A stretch of DNA of 64,000 nt from Iamia sp. SCSIO 61187 (GTDB lineage: Bacteria > Actinomycetota > Acidimicrobiia > Acidimicrobiales > Iamiaceae), in NCBI RefSeq assembly GCF_019443745.1, contig NZ_CP050948.1, forward strand, positions 3,228,001 to 3,292,000, given 5' to 3'. Below the pieces are notes generated by a model that worked only from the letters and a program-made list of their open reading frames with translations, had not been told where the DNA came from and did no database searches. Made by a program: the position numbers and the translations under genes. Positions 34,025 through 41,709 of this stretch are shown in pieces. How positions within the stretch are numbered: the first letter of the stretch is position 1; each line of letters starts with the position of its first letter.

Positions 34025-34434
34025 CCGTCCCCACGGCGCCGCCCCGCGACCGGGAGCGGGGCCAGAGCCTCGTCACCTCGGTCGCGGCCATCGCCGTGTT
34101 CCTCGGGTTCCTGATGTTCGCCGTGCACATCTGCGTGAACCTGTACGCCAACACCACCGTCACGGCCAACGCCTACGACGCCGCCCGGCGGGTGGCCCGG
34201 GCCGAGGCCGAGGGCGGGCGGGCCGGCGCCGCCGCCCGGGCCGAGGCCGACCTGCGCGACAACCTGGGGCGCTACTCGTCCCGCATCGAGGACATCGACT
34301 GGACGCTCGGCGACGACGTGATCGAGCTGCGCATCGTCGTCGACAACCCCAGCTTCTTGATCTTCAGCGACGCCGACGTGGGGGTCGGCCGGATCGACAA
34401 GACGGTGAGGGTCCGGGTGGAGAAGGTCCGGTGA
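34021..34434 (+). CDS. TadE-like pseudopilin 1
   Basis: 137 residues. RERGQSLVTSVAAIAVFLGFLMFAVHICVNLYANTTV forms a prepilin-type glycine-ended leader and one membrane helix; the rest is a periphery domain with alpha/beta pattern (DAARRVARAEAE, VIELRIVVDNPSFLIF). TadE/TadF pseudopilins are minor components of Tad pili. Starts with GTGA overlap to the preceding gene and ends with the same overlap to the next. Confidence 0.75.
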   Translation: MTVPTAPPRDRERGQSLVTSVAAIAVFLGFLMFAVHICVNLYANTTVTANAYDAARRVARAEAEGGRAGAAARAEADLRDNLGRYSSRIEDIDWTLGDDVIELRIVVDNPSFLIFSDADVGVGRIDKTVRVRVEKVR

Positions 34435-34904
34435 GGGTCGCCCACCACCGCCCGCCGGCGGCACCCGGCGGGGCGGCCCGGGAGCGGGGGTCCGCCGGCG
34501 CCGAGGTCCTGCCGTTCTGCGTGCTGATCTTCGTCTTCGGCACGCTGCTGCTGGTCAACGCATGGGGCGTGATCGACGCCAAGTTCGCCGTCACCTCGGC
34601 GGCCCGGGAGGCGGCCCGCACCTACGCCGAGAGCGACGGCGGGTTCGCCGGCGAGGAGGCCGCCCGCGACGCCGCCGAGGACGCCATCGCCTCCTACGGC
34701 CGGACGCCGAGCCGGATGGAGCTGAGCGAGCCCACCGGCGCCTTCGTCCGCTGCGGCACGGTGTCGTACACGGCGAGCTATCCCGTGCCGGCCCTGCAGA
34801 TCCCGGTCATCGGGGGCTTCGGCCGGGCCTTCGACGTGACGTCGTCCCACAGCACGCGCATCGACCGGCTCCGGGCCGGGCTCGACGCCGCCTCCGCGTG
34901 CTGA
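34431..34904 (+). CDS. TadE-like pseudopilin 2
   Basis: 157 residues. ARERGSAGAEVLPFCVLIFVFGTLLLVNAW is a prepilin-type site with a Glu at position +5 after the glycine, then a membrane helix. The motif KFAVTSAAREAARTYAE is typical of TadE. The soluble part has two cysteines (VRCGTVSY and the C-terminal residue). Translationally coupled on both sides. Confidence 0.8.
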   Translation: MRVAHHRPPAAPGGAARERGSAGAEVLPFCVLIFVFGTLLLVNAWGVIDAKFAVTSAAREAARTYAESDGGFAGEEAARDAAEDAIASYGRTPSRMELSEPTGAFVRCGTVSYTASYPVPALQIPVIGGFGRAFDVTSSHSTRIDRLRAGLDAASAC

Positions 34905-35347
34905 GCCACCACCACCCCGACACCGGCGCCGGGACCGGCCGGGACCGGGGGTCGTCGCTGATGCTCATGCCGGCGGCGGTGCTCGTCTTCGTCGTCCTGG
35001 GGGCGTTCTGCGTCGACTTCGGGGCCATCCACCTGGGCCAGCGCGAGCTGGTGACGGCGGCCCAGGGGGCGGCCAACGACGCCGCCGCCGCCGGGTTCGA
35101 CGAGGCCGCGTTCTACGGCGGCGGCGCCGTCACCCTCGACCCCGTCGCCGCCCGCCAGGCCGCCGAGGTGTCGCTGGCCGACAACGCCCCCGGCGCCGAG
35201 ATCACCCGGTTCTCGGTCGACGAGGCCGAGGCCACCGTCGAGATCGCCGTCACCATCGACGTCGAGACGGTGTTCTCCAAGGCCCTGCCCGGCGGGCCCG
35301 ACACCGTGGCCGTCACCGGCCGGGCCACCTCCGACCTGGCCCAGTAG
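34898..35347 (+). CDS. TadG/TadE-like pilus protein
   Basis: 149 residues. RDRGSSLMLMPAAVLVFVVLGAFCVDFGAIHLGQRELVTAAQGAANDAAAAGF is the N-terminal segment of putative Flp pilus-assembly TadG proteins; the rest is a short soluble domain ending in TGRATSDLAQ. It is much shorter than Gram-negative TadG (no VWA domain). GTG 34898 overlaps the end of the previous gene. Last pilin-like gene of the run. The 68 bp that follow hold a CTCCTC run. Confidence 0.75.
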   Translation: MLSHHHPDTGAGTGRDRGSSLMLMPAAVLVFVVLGAFCVDFGAIHLGQRELVTAAQGAANDAAAAGFDEAAFYGGGAVTLDPVAARQAAEVSLADNAPGAEITRFSVDEAEATVEIAVTIDVETVFSKALPGGPDTVAVTGRATSDLAQ

Positions 35348-35403
35348 GCCCCCTCCTCCTCCTCCTCCTCATGATCTCTCGTGTCATCTCGCGCACGGCG
35401 GGG

Positions 35404-35409
35404 TAGGCC
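35404..35409 (+). promoter_or_regulatory. -10 element of the pseudokinase gene (leaderless)
   Basis: TAGGCC, six bases, then GTG 35416. The last base is C, not the consensus T. It suggests that the two genes after the Tad run have their own start. Confidence 0.35.
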
Positions 35410-35415
35410 GGTCCC

Positions 35416-36732
35416 GTGCCCGAGCGTCCGCCCACCACCCACCGCGTCGTCACCGGTGACGACGGCCGGCCGGTGCTGGTGAAGCGGGCGACCGACCCGG
35501 CGGCCGCGGCCCGCCTCACCGGCGAGGCCACCATCCTGCGCGCCCTCGCCCACCCCGGCGCCGTGCAGGTCGTCGCCCACCACCGCGGGCCCACCGGCAC
35601 CGAGCTCCACCTCGCCTGGGTCGGCCCGCACTCGCTGGCCACCGTCGCCGGGCTGCCCCCGCCCGCCGCCGCCGACATCGTCGCCCAGGTCGCGACCACC
35701 GTGGCCGACCTGCACCGGGCCGGCATCGTCCACGGCCGGATCACCGCCGACCACGTCCTGCTCGCCGCTGACGGGCGGGCGGTGCTCACCGGCTTCGCCG
35801 ACGCCTCCCGGTCCGGCGCGGTCGACCCCGCTGTCGACGTCGCCGCCCTCGGGGCCCTGCTCACGTCGCTGGTGGTCCCGTCCGACGGGGGGCCGGTCAT
35901 CCCCGACCGGCGCCGGGCCCACGCTGGCGACGACGGCCGCCGGGCGACACTGCTGACCCTGGCCGACCGGGCCCAGGCCGACGACCCGGCCGCCCGCCCG
36001 GCGGCGGGTGAGCTGGCCGCGTCGATCCGCGACGCCGTCGGCCCGCCCACCCGCTCCCGCCGCGCTCGTCCGCCGCGGGAGCACGAGTCCCGGGCCCGCC
36101 GGGTGGCGCTCCCCCGCCCAGGCCGGCGCACCCTCTCCGGAGTCGCCCTCGGCGCCATCGTGGCCGCCACCGCGGCGGCCGCGGCCTGGATCGCCCCGTC
36201 GTCGGCGGACCCGGGGCCCGACAGGGCCGTCCCGACCACCACCGCCCCCCCGCCGACGGACCCGCCCCGCAGCACGACCACCCTCGACGTCCGCCCGGCC
36301 CCCACCACCACGGCCCCGGCGCCGACCGCCCCGGACACCACCACGACCACCGCCCCGGGGTGCGCACCGGCCGGCGGTGCGGTCACGGCCGACGTCGACG
36401 GTGACGGCTGCCCCGAGGCCGTGGTCGTCGAGGGCGAGCGGGTCACCGTCGAAGGCACGACCTGGCGGGCCGGCGAACCCGGCGACCTCGCCGTGGTCGC
36501 CGACTGGGACTGCGACGGCCGGGCGACGGTGGCCACCCTGCGGACCCGCACCGGCGAGGTGTTCGTGTTCGACCGCTGGGTCGAGCCGGCCGAGGCCCTG
36601 ACGGTCAGCGCCGTCAGCCAGGTGGCCGGGGCGACCGGCCTTCGGGCCGCCGACCCCGACGGCGACGGTTGCGCCGTGCTGGTGGCCGATCGGGGCGACC
36701 AGGAGCCGATCGTCGTGGACGTGGCCGCATGA
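35416..36732 (+). CDS. Membrane-anchored predicted pseudokinase with FG-GAP-like extracellular repeats
   Basis: 438 residues. Residues about 1-200 have the Ser/Thr kinase layout: VLVKRATDP with a candidate ATP lysine, GEATILRALAHPGAV (alpha-C), a catalytic loop IVHGRITADHVLL where HRD is replaced by HGR, and GFADA in place of DFG. The proton acceptor and metal aspartates are therefore missing. A basic stretch, one membrane helix (VALGAIVAATAAAAAWIA) and a Thr/Pro-rich linker follow. The outer part has three short acidic repeats (ADVDGDGCPEAV, ADWDCDGRATVA, ADPDGDGCAVLV) like calcium-binding FG-GAP/VCBS motifs. It may sense or hold a ligand for the adjacent pilus. It overlaps the LysM gene as ATGA. 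Confidence 0.75.
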   Translation: MPERPPTTHRVVTGDDGRPVLVKRATDPAAAARLTGEATILRALAHPGAVQVVAHHRGPTGTELHLAWVGPHSLATVAGLPPPAAADIVAQVATTVADLHRAGIVHGRITADHVLLAADGRAVLTGFADASRSGAVDPAVDVAALGALLTSLVVPSDGGPVIPDRRRAHAGDDGRRATLLTLADRAQADDPAARPAAGELAASIRDAVGPPTRSRRARPPREHESRARRVALPRPGRRTLSGVALGAIVAATAAAAAWIAPSSADPGPDRAVPTTTAPPPTDPPRSTTTLDVRPAPTTTAPAPTAPDTTTTTAPGCAPAGGAVTADVDGDGCPEAVVVEGERVTVEGTTWRAGEPGDLAVVADWDCDGRATVATLRTRTGEVFVFDRWVEPAEALTVSAVSQVAGATGLRAADPDGDGCAVLVADRGDQEPIVVDVAA

Positions 36733-37538
36733 CCCGCACGTTCGGCCCCACCCCGCCCGCACCGGCCCAGGAGGTCGCCGACCCGGCGTGGCGGCGCCTG
36801 CTCGTGGGGGCGGCCTGGATCGTCGGCCTGGTCGCGACCATCCTGATCCTCAACCGGCTGGGGTCGGGCCAGCTGTCGACCCCGCCGCTGCTCGACCGGT
36901 CCGAGCTGCAGCTGTGGCTCGACGACCGCGACGTGGTCGTCGCCGCCTTCGCCCTGATCCGGCTCGTCGGCCTGGCCCTCGCCTGGTACCTGCTGGTCGT
37001 CACCGTCCTGGGCCTGGCCGCCCGGCTCAGCCGCATCCCCGCCCTGGTGCGGCTGGCCGACGCGGCCACCCTCCCGGCGGTGCGCAAGATCCTCGGCGCC
37101 GTCGCCGGGGTGGGCCTCACCGCGTCGGCGGCGAGCCTCATGGCTGCCAACCTCTTCCCCGACCAGGCGCCCGGCCCCGGCGGCGGGTCGGCGATGGCCG
37201 ACAACCAGGTCGTGCTCGAGCGGCTGCCCGACGGCGACGACGTGATCCTCCGCCGGCTGCCCGACGCCGAGGGGACGTCGACCCTCGAGGTGGAGGACGT
37301 ACCGGCCGCCGAGTCCTCGGAGCGGACCTGGACCGCCGCCCCCGGCGACCACCTCTGGCACATCGCCGAGGCGACCCTGGCCGACGCGTGGGGCCGGGCA
37401 CCGACCGACGCCGAGGTGGTCCCCTACTGGACCGGCCTCATCGAGACGAACCGCGACGTGCTGGTCGACCCGTCCAACCCGGACCTCATCCACCCGGGCC
37501 AGACGTTCCAGCTGCCCCCGCCCCCGCCCGCCCCGTAG
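36729..37538 (+). CDS. Membrane protein with C-terminal LysM domain
   Basis: 269 residues. About three membrane segments (LLVGAAWIVGLVATILIL; VVAAFALIRLVGLALAWYLLVVTVLGLAA; ILGAVAGVGLTASAASLMAANLF) precede an acidic linker and a LysM-type module (TWTAAPGDHLWHIAEATLADAWGR...LIHPGQTFQLP) that probably binds peptidoglycan. LysM membrane proteins often accompany actinobacterial Tad loci and could anchor the machine to the wall; this role is inferred. Translationally coupled to the pseudokinase. A REP palindrome starts three bases after its stop. Confidence 0.8.
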   Translation: MTRTFGPTPPAPAQEVADPAWRRLLVGAAWIVGLVATILILNRLGSGQLSTPPLLDRSELQLWLDDRDVVVAAFALIRLVGLALAWYLLVVTVLGLAARLSRIPALVRLADAATLPAVRKILGAVAGVGLTASAASLMAANLFPDQAPGPGGGSAMADNQVVLERLPDGDDVILRRLPDAEGTSTLEVEDVPAAESSERTWTAAPGDHLWHIAEATLADAWGRAPTDAEVVPYWTGLIETNRDVLVDPSNPDLIHPGQTFQLPPPPPAP

Positions 37539-37541
37539 CCC

Positions 37542-37568
37542 CACGGATGGTGCCAGGCACCTTCCGTG
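37542..37568. repeat. REP palindrome, copy 1
   Basis: 27 bp: CACGGATGGTGCC, central A, GGCACCTTCCGTG. One mismatch between the arms. Confidence 0.85.
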
Positions 37569-37574
37569 TCCGGC

Positions 37575-37601
37575 CACGAATGGTGCCAGGCACCTTCCGT
37601 G
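37575..37601. repeat. REP palindrome, copy 2
   Basis: 27 bp: CACGAATGGTGCC, central A, GGCACCTTCCGTG. Two mismatches. Same orientation as copy 1, 6 bp away. Confidence 0.85.
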
Positions 37602-37647
37602 GCCTCTCCGCACCTTCACCAACGCACCGCCCGGCAGGAGATCAGGC

Positions 37648-38481
37648 ATGGGCCGTCCGCACCGCCGTGAGTCCGAGACCGGCATCCATCACGTGATGAA
37701 CCGCGGGGTCGACCACCAACCGATCTTCCGCACGGACGCGGACCGCATCGAGCTCGGAGAACGGCTGTCAGACATCCACGGGCGGTTCGACGTCGTCACG
37801 CTGGCGTACTGCCTGATGGGCAACCACCTCCACCTCGTGCTGCGGGCCCCCGCGGGGGTCCTGCCCGAGGCGATGCACCACCTGACCAGCGTCTACAGCC
37901 GCCGCTTCAACGCGCGCCACGGCCGAGACGGGCCCCTCTTCAACGGGCGGTACCGCTCCATCCCCGTCGAGACCGACGGCTACCTGCTGTGGGTCACCCG
38001 CTACGTCCATCGGAACCCCCTCGACATCGCCGGCATCCGATCGCCCCGCGAGTACAGGTGGTCGAGCTACCGGGCCTACCTCGGGCTGCGCCCCGCTCCG
38101 ACCTTCCTCGACGTCCGGCCGGTCCTGGACCTCGTGGGCGGCCCGGAGGAGCTCGCGTCCCTCACCGAGGGAGACGGTCGAGCCCCGCTGCGCGGGACCG
38201 GCGACGTCACCCAGCTGGTTCGATGCGGCCTCGCCGTGGCGGACCTGGCCACCAGCGACGCAGACCGCCCCGCCGCCAAGGTCGAGCGGACCCTGCTGGT
38301 GCTCCTCGCCGAACGATCTGACGACCCGGAGCTGAGGCGGGCGGTCGCGGCCCAGCTGGGCCCGCGCCGCCCGGAGGCCGCCCGCGAGGCCGTCCGCCGA
38401 GCCGAAGCCCGCCGGCTGGACGACCCCACGGTGGCGTGGACGCTCGAGTGGGTCGAGCAGCAGCTCGCAACCGCGTCGTGA
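37648..38481 (+). CDS. REP-associated tyrosine transposase (RAYT, Y1/HUH family)
   Basis: 277 residues. Single-strand DNA transposase domain of the IS200/Y1 type: HHVMNRGVDHQPIFR, then the HUH metal site MGNHLHLVLRAP (His60, His62), SRRFNARHGRDGPLFNGRYRSIPVE, and the nucleophile region TRYVHRNPLDIAG with Tyr119. Length and order match RAYTs, which are domesticated relatives that act on REP hairpins. Palindromes bracket the gene and further copies lie at 49434, 49463 and 52348. The ATG has GGAG eight bases upstream. The C-terminal 100 residues are helical and less conserved. Confidence 0.92.
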   Translation: MGRPHRRESETGIHHVMNRGVDHQPIFRTDADRIELGERLSDIHGRFDVVTLAYCLMGNHLHLVLRAPAGVLPEAMHHLTSVYSRRFNARHGRDGPLFNGRYRSIPVETDGYLLWVTRYVHRNPLDIAGIRSPREYRWSSYRAYLGLRPAPTFLDVRPVLDLVGGPEELASLTEGDGRAPLRGTGDVTQLVRCGLAVADLATSDADRPAAKVERTLLVLLAERSDDPELRRAVAAQLGPRRPEAAREAVRRAEARRLDDPTVAWTLEWVEQQLATAS

Positions 38482-38483
38482 GC

Positions 38484-38510
38484 CACGGAAGGTGCCTGGC
38501 ACCTTCCGTG
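38484..38510. repeat. REP palindrome, copy 3 (perfect)
   Basis: 27 bp with fully paired 13-bp arms (CACGGAAGGTGCC) around a central T. It begins two bases after the RAYT stop codon. Confidence 0.9.
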
Positions 38511-38533
38511 CGGGCCGGCCCCCCGTCAGGTAG

Positions 38534-39898
38534 CTAGGCGAGGGCGGCGGCGGAGAGGGCGTCGGGGCGGCGGCGGCGGGCGCCGACCCGGGCGGTGCCG
38601 AGGGCGGCGTGCACCGCGGCGACGGTGCCGGCGACGTCGTCGGGGACGACGGCGTCGACCACGCCCATGTCCCGGAGACGGCTGCTGGTCAGGGCCAGGT
38701 GCTCGGCCACCTCCGGGGCGCGCGAGGCGTCGCGCTCGAGGATGACGGCGGCGCCCTCGGGGGCGATGACGGAGAAGACGGCGTGCTCCTGGATCAGCAG
38801 CTCGTCGGCCCAGGCCAGGGCCAGGGCGCCCCCGCTGCCCCCCTCCCCGACGCACACGGCGACGGTGGGGACGGGGACGGCGTCGTAGGCGGCGAAGGTC
38901 GCGGCGATCTCGGCCGCGACGCCGGCGTTCTCGCTGGCCGGTCCCGGGTCGGCACCCGGGGTGTCGACCAGGCTGACGACGGGGATCCCGAGCCGTCCGG
39001 CCAGGGCCACCGCCCGCTGGGCCTGCCGGAACCCCTGGGGTGTGGGCCGCCCGCCGGCGGTGTGGCGATCGGAGGCCACGACCACGACCCTCCGGCCGGC
39101 GACCGTCGCCAGCGCGGTGCGGACCGTCGGGTCGGGTGCGGCCAGGTCCGTCCACGACGAGGCCAGGGCGGCGGCCACGTCGATGCCGGTGGGACGGTCC
39201 GCCCGGCGCGCCGCGACGACCTCGGACCACGCCCCCGTGGCCCCGTCGTCGGGCGGGCCGACGGCGTCGTCGACGGCCCGGAGCCGGGCCACGGGCGGGG
39301 CCTCGCCCAGGCCGAGGGCGGCGTCCACCCAGCGGTCCAGCTCGGCGGCCGGCACCACGGCGTCGACCAGCCCGGCGGCGTGGGCGGTCTCGGCCGAGTG
39401 CGAGACGCCGGCCACCGACTCGCCGGTCGTGTCGGCCACGATGCGCGGCCCGGCGAAGCCGATCACGGCGCCGGCCTCGGCCACCCGCAACGAGCACGTC
39501 GAGGCGTAGGAGGCGAACACGCCGCCCGTCGTGGGTGAGCGGAGGACGGCGATCGACAGCAGGCCGGCCTCGGCGTGGCGGCGCACGGCGGCCACCGTCC
39601 GTCCCAGCTGGACGAGCGACACCATGCCCTCCTGCATGCGGGCCCCGCCGCTGCGGGTCACGCACACGACCGGGAGCCCGAGGGCGGTCGCCCGGTCGAA
39701 GGCCCGCACCACCCGCTCGCCGTGCACCACCCCCATGGACCCACCCAGGACGTCGAAGCGGCCCTCGACCCGCACGTGGGTGGCGGTGCGGCCGGTGGTG
39801 ACCGACTCCTCGCCCAGCCGGTCGGCGTACCCGGGGAAGCGGAGGGGGTCGGCGCTGCCCAGGTCGTCGTCCCAGACCTCGGTCCACTGCACGGCCAC
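38534..39898 (-). CDS. Acetyl-CoA carboxylase carboxyltransferase, fused beta-alpha (AccD-AccA type)
   Basis: 454 residues. The first half is AccD-like: GRTATHVRVEGRFDVLGGSMGVVHGERVVRAFDRA, SGGARMQEGMVSLVQ and SPTTGGVFASYAS. The second half is AccA-like: GFRQAQRAVALAGRLGIPVVSLVDTPGADPG, CVGEGGSGGALALAWADELLIQEHAVFSVIAPEGAAVIL. So both crotonase-like halves are in one chain. The four-cysteine zinc finger of bacterial AccD is missing. It may be the carboxyltransferase of fatty-acid synthesis or of another acyl-CoA carboxylase; no biotin carboxylase gene is nearby. GTG start. The REP copy 3 lies 23 bp beyond its 3' end. Confidence 0.88.
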   Translation of the reverse strand: MAVQWTEVWDDDLGSADPLRFPGYADRLGEESVTTGRTATHVRVEGRFDVLGGSMGVVHGERVVRAFDRATALGLPVVCVTRSGGARMQEGMVSLVQLGRTVAAVRRHAEAGLLSIAVLRSPTTGGVFASYASTCSLRVAEAGAVIGFAGPRIVADTTGESVAGVSHSAETAHAAGLVDAVVPAAELDRWVDAALGLGEAPPVARLRAVDDAVGPPDDGATGAWSEVVAARRADRPTGIDVAAALASSWTDLAAPDPTVRTALATVAGRRVVVVASDRHTAGGRPTPQGFRQAQRAVALAGRLGIPVVSLVDTPGADPGPASENAGVAAEIAATFAAYDAVPVPTVAVCVGEGGSGGALALAWADELLIQEHAVFSVIAPEGAAVILERDASRAPEVAEHLALTSSRLRDMGVVDAVVPDDVAGTVAAVHAALGTARVGARRRRPDALSAAALA

Positions 39899-39947
39899 GG
39901 CGTGCAGCCTGGCGGGAGGAGCCGACGCGACGCCAACCCGCCCCAGG

Positions 39948-41060
39948 TCAGAGGGGGACGCGGAGCCGCATGGCGACCTCGTTGGCGAGGAGGCGCCCGG
40001 CCCGGGTGAGGACGAGTCGGTCGCCGTCGTCCTCCACCAGGTCGGCGACCACGGCCCGGTCGTCGGGGGCGAGGGCCGCGGCCGGGACGCCGGCCTCGGT
40101 CCGGAGCGAGAGCTGCAGGCCCTCGAGGACCCGCTGGTCGGGGTCGAGCCGCTCGGACCCGGCGACCGGGTCCCGGCCCTCCTCGACGGCCCGGACGTAG
40201 GACTCGATCTTGGGGTAGGTCCACGAGCGGACCCCGTCGCGGTGGCCGTGGGCCGCGCACCCGATGGCGACGTACTCCCCCATCGACCAGTACAGGAGGT
40301 TGTGGCGGCACCGGTGGCCGGGCCGGGCCCAGTTCGAGATCTCGTACCACTCGAACCCGGCGGCCTCGAGCCGGCGGGCGACGACCTCGTACTTGTCGGC
40401 CTGGTCGTCGTCAGCCGGGTGGCGGGCCCGGTCGCGCGCCAGCGGGGTGCCGCCCTCGACGGTGAGGGCGTAGGCGCTGACGTGGTCGGGCTCGAGGGCC
40501 AGGACCCCCTCGACGGTGGTGGTCCAGTCGGCCACGGACTCGCCCGCTCCGCCGTAGATCACGTCCAGGTTGACGTCGAGGCCGGCGCTGCGTGCCGCGG
40601 CGACCGCCGGGGCCACCGCCTCGCGCGGGTGCTGCCGGCCCAGGGCGGCCAGGACGTGCGGGACCAGCGACTGCACGCCGAGCGAGATGCGGGTGACGCC
40701 GCCGGCGGCGTAGGCGTGGGCCCTGGCCTCGTCGAGGTCCTCGGGGTTGCACTCGACGGTGACCTCGGCGTCGGCCGCCACGGGGAGCGCAGCGGGCACG
40801 GCGAGCAGCAGGTCGGGGGCGACCCGCGACGGTGTCCCGCCGCCGACGAAGACGGTGCCGACCGACGCCAGCCCGGGGGCCAGCCGCTCGGCGTGGGCCC
40901 GGCACGCACCCATGTACTGCTCGATCAGGTGGTCGCGGTCGGTCCAGGTCGCGAAGGCGCAGTAGTCGCACTGGTGCCGGCAGAACGGCACGTGCAGGTA
41001 GGCACCGATGGCTCCGGAGGACGAACCTCCGGACGGCGTGCCCCCCGGCGGCGTGGTCAG
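39948..41060 (-). CDS. hemW: HemW-like radical SAM protein
   Basis: Heme chaperone family (formerly oxygen-independent coproporphyrinogen oxidase-like). The radical-SAM cluster CRHQCDYC (CxxxCxxC) follows the conserved GAYLHVPF; FVGGGTPS, ECNPEDL, RISLGVQSL and GAGESVADW are present, with the HemW C-terminal domain. The first in-frame ATG/GTG/TTG (40991) lies inside this conserved motif, so the true start must be upstream. A CTG at 41060 overlaps the bldD stop as CTGA and gives MTTPPGGTPSGGSSSGAIGAYLHVPF, a plausible N-terminus; I use it (370 residues). It is the second gene of bldD-hemW. Confidence 0.88.
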   Translation of the reverse strand: MTTPPGGTPSGGSSSGAIGAYLHVPFCRHQCDYCAFATWTDRDHLIEQYMGACRAHAERLAPGLASVGTVFVGGGTPSRVAPDLLLAVPAALPVAADAEVTVECNPEDLDEARAHAYAAGGVTRISLGVQSLVPHVLAALGRQHPREAVAPAVAAARSAGLDVNLDVIYGGAGESVADWTTTVEGVLALEPDHVSAYALTVEGGTPLARDRARHPADDDQADKYEVVARRLEAAGFEWYEISNWARPGHRCRHNLLYWSMGEYVAIGCAAHGHRDGVRSWTYPKIESYVRAVEEGRDPVAGSERLDPDQRVLEGLQLSLRTEAGVPAAALAPDDRAVVADLVEDDGDRLVLTRAGRLLANEVAMRLRVPL

Positions 41061-41584
41061 CGGGAGTAGCTCAGGCCCAGCTCGTCGAGGCGCTTGACCG
41101 CGCCCTCCTCGCTGGTGTCGAGGATGCAGGCGATGGTGCGCAGGTCGTCGCGGCGGATGGTGAGCACCCGGCCGTTGAAGTCCTGGCGCTGGACCTGGAT
41201 CATCGTGAGGTAGCGGGTCAGCATCTCGGCGGCCACGCCGCTCAGGGCGTCGAGGCGGGTGAGGTCGATGACGACCTTGCGGCGGTCCGGCAGGGTGACG
41301 GTGAGGTCGAGGACGTCGTCGTCGGCGTCGCGGTCGCGGGGCAGCAGCTGGTCGACGGGCACGTTGTAGAACCGGGCCAGGCGCTGCAGGCGGGGCACCG
41401 AGATGGCTCGCTCGCCCCGCTCGTAGGCGCCGAGGACCGACGCCTTGAACTCCTGCTCGGACGCCTCCTCGGCCTCCTGGAGCGACAGGCCCTTCTGACG
41501 CCGGATGGACCGCAGGCGCTCACCGACCTTGCGGCCGTACAGCTGGGAGGCTGCGTCCTCGATCTCGCTGTCGATGATGCTCAT
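41057..41584 (-). CDS. bldD: BldD-family transcriptional regulator
   Basis: 175 residues. N-terminal XRE-type helix-turn-helix: VGERLRSIRRQKGLSLQEAEEASEQEFKASVLGAYERGERAISVPRLQRLARFYNVPVDQLLP (about 20-82), close to Streptomyces BldD. The C-terminal domain contains R133-Q-D, eight residues, R144-R-D-D147, which matches the cyclic-di-GMP-binding signature RxD-x8-RxxD of BldD. In Streptomyces, c-di-GMP dimerises BldD to repress development. An AGGAGAG lies before the ATG. The gene is coupled to hemW by a 4-bp overlap. 41585-41709 holds its promoter region; I find no clear operator. Confidence 0.9.
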   Translation of the reverse strand: MSIIDSEIEDAASQLYGRKVGERLRSIRRQKGLSLQEAEEASEQEFKASVLGAYERGERAISVPRLQRLARFYNVPVDQLLPRDRDADDDVLDLTVTLPDRRKVVIDLTRLDALSGVAAEMLTRYLTMIQVQRQDFNGRVLTIRRDDLRTIACILDTSEEGAVKRLDELGLSYSR

Positions 41585-41709
41585 CGCCGTGTCTCTCCTG
41601 CGGTGGGTCCCGATCGGAACCGACGGGTGGGTGCCGGGGGGATCGCACCCAGACTACGGCTGGCCATCCCCCGGCTCAGCGACCACACTACGTCGTGGGA
41701 GCTGGGCGA

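Larger units (their letters stand above)
37542..38510. mobile_element. RAYT transposase with flanking REP palindromes
   Basis: A complete REP-type unit: two 27-bp palindromes upstream, one RAYT gene, one perfect palindrome right after the gene. No target-site duplication is apparent. It sits between the LysM gene and the acetyl-CoA carboxylase gene. Confidence 0.75.

Noticed and set aside
35349-35372. CTCCTC run after the TadG-like gene
   Set aside because: Low-complexity sequence with no other feature; not evidence of a functional repeat.
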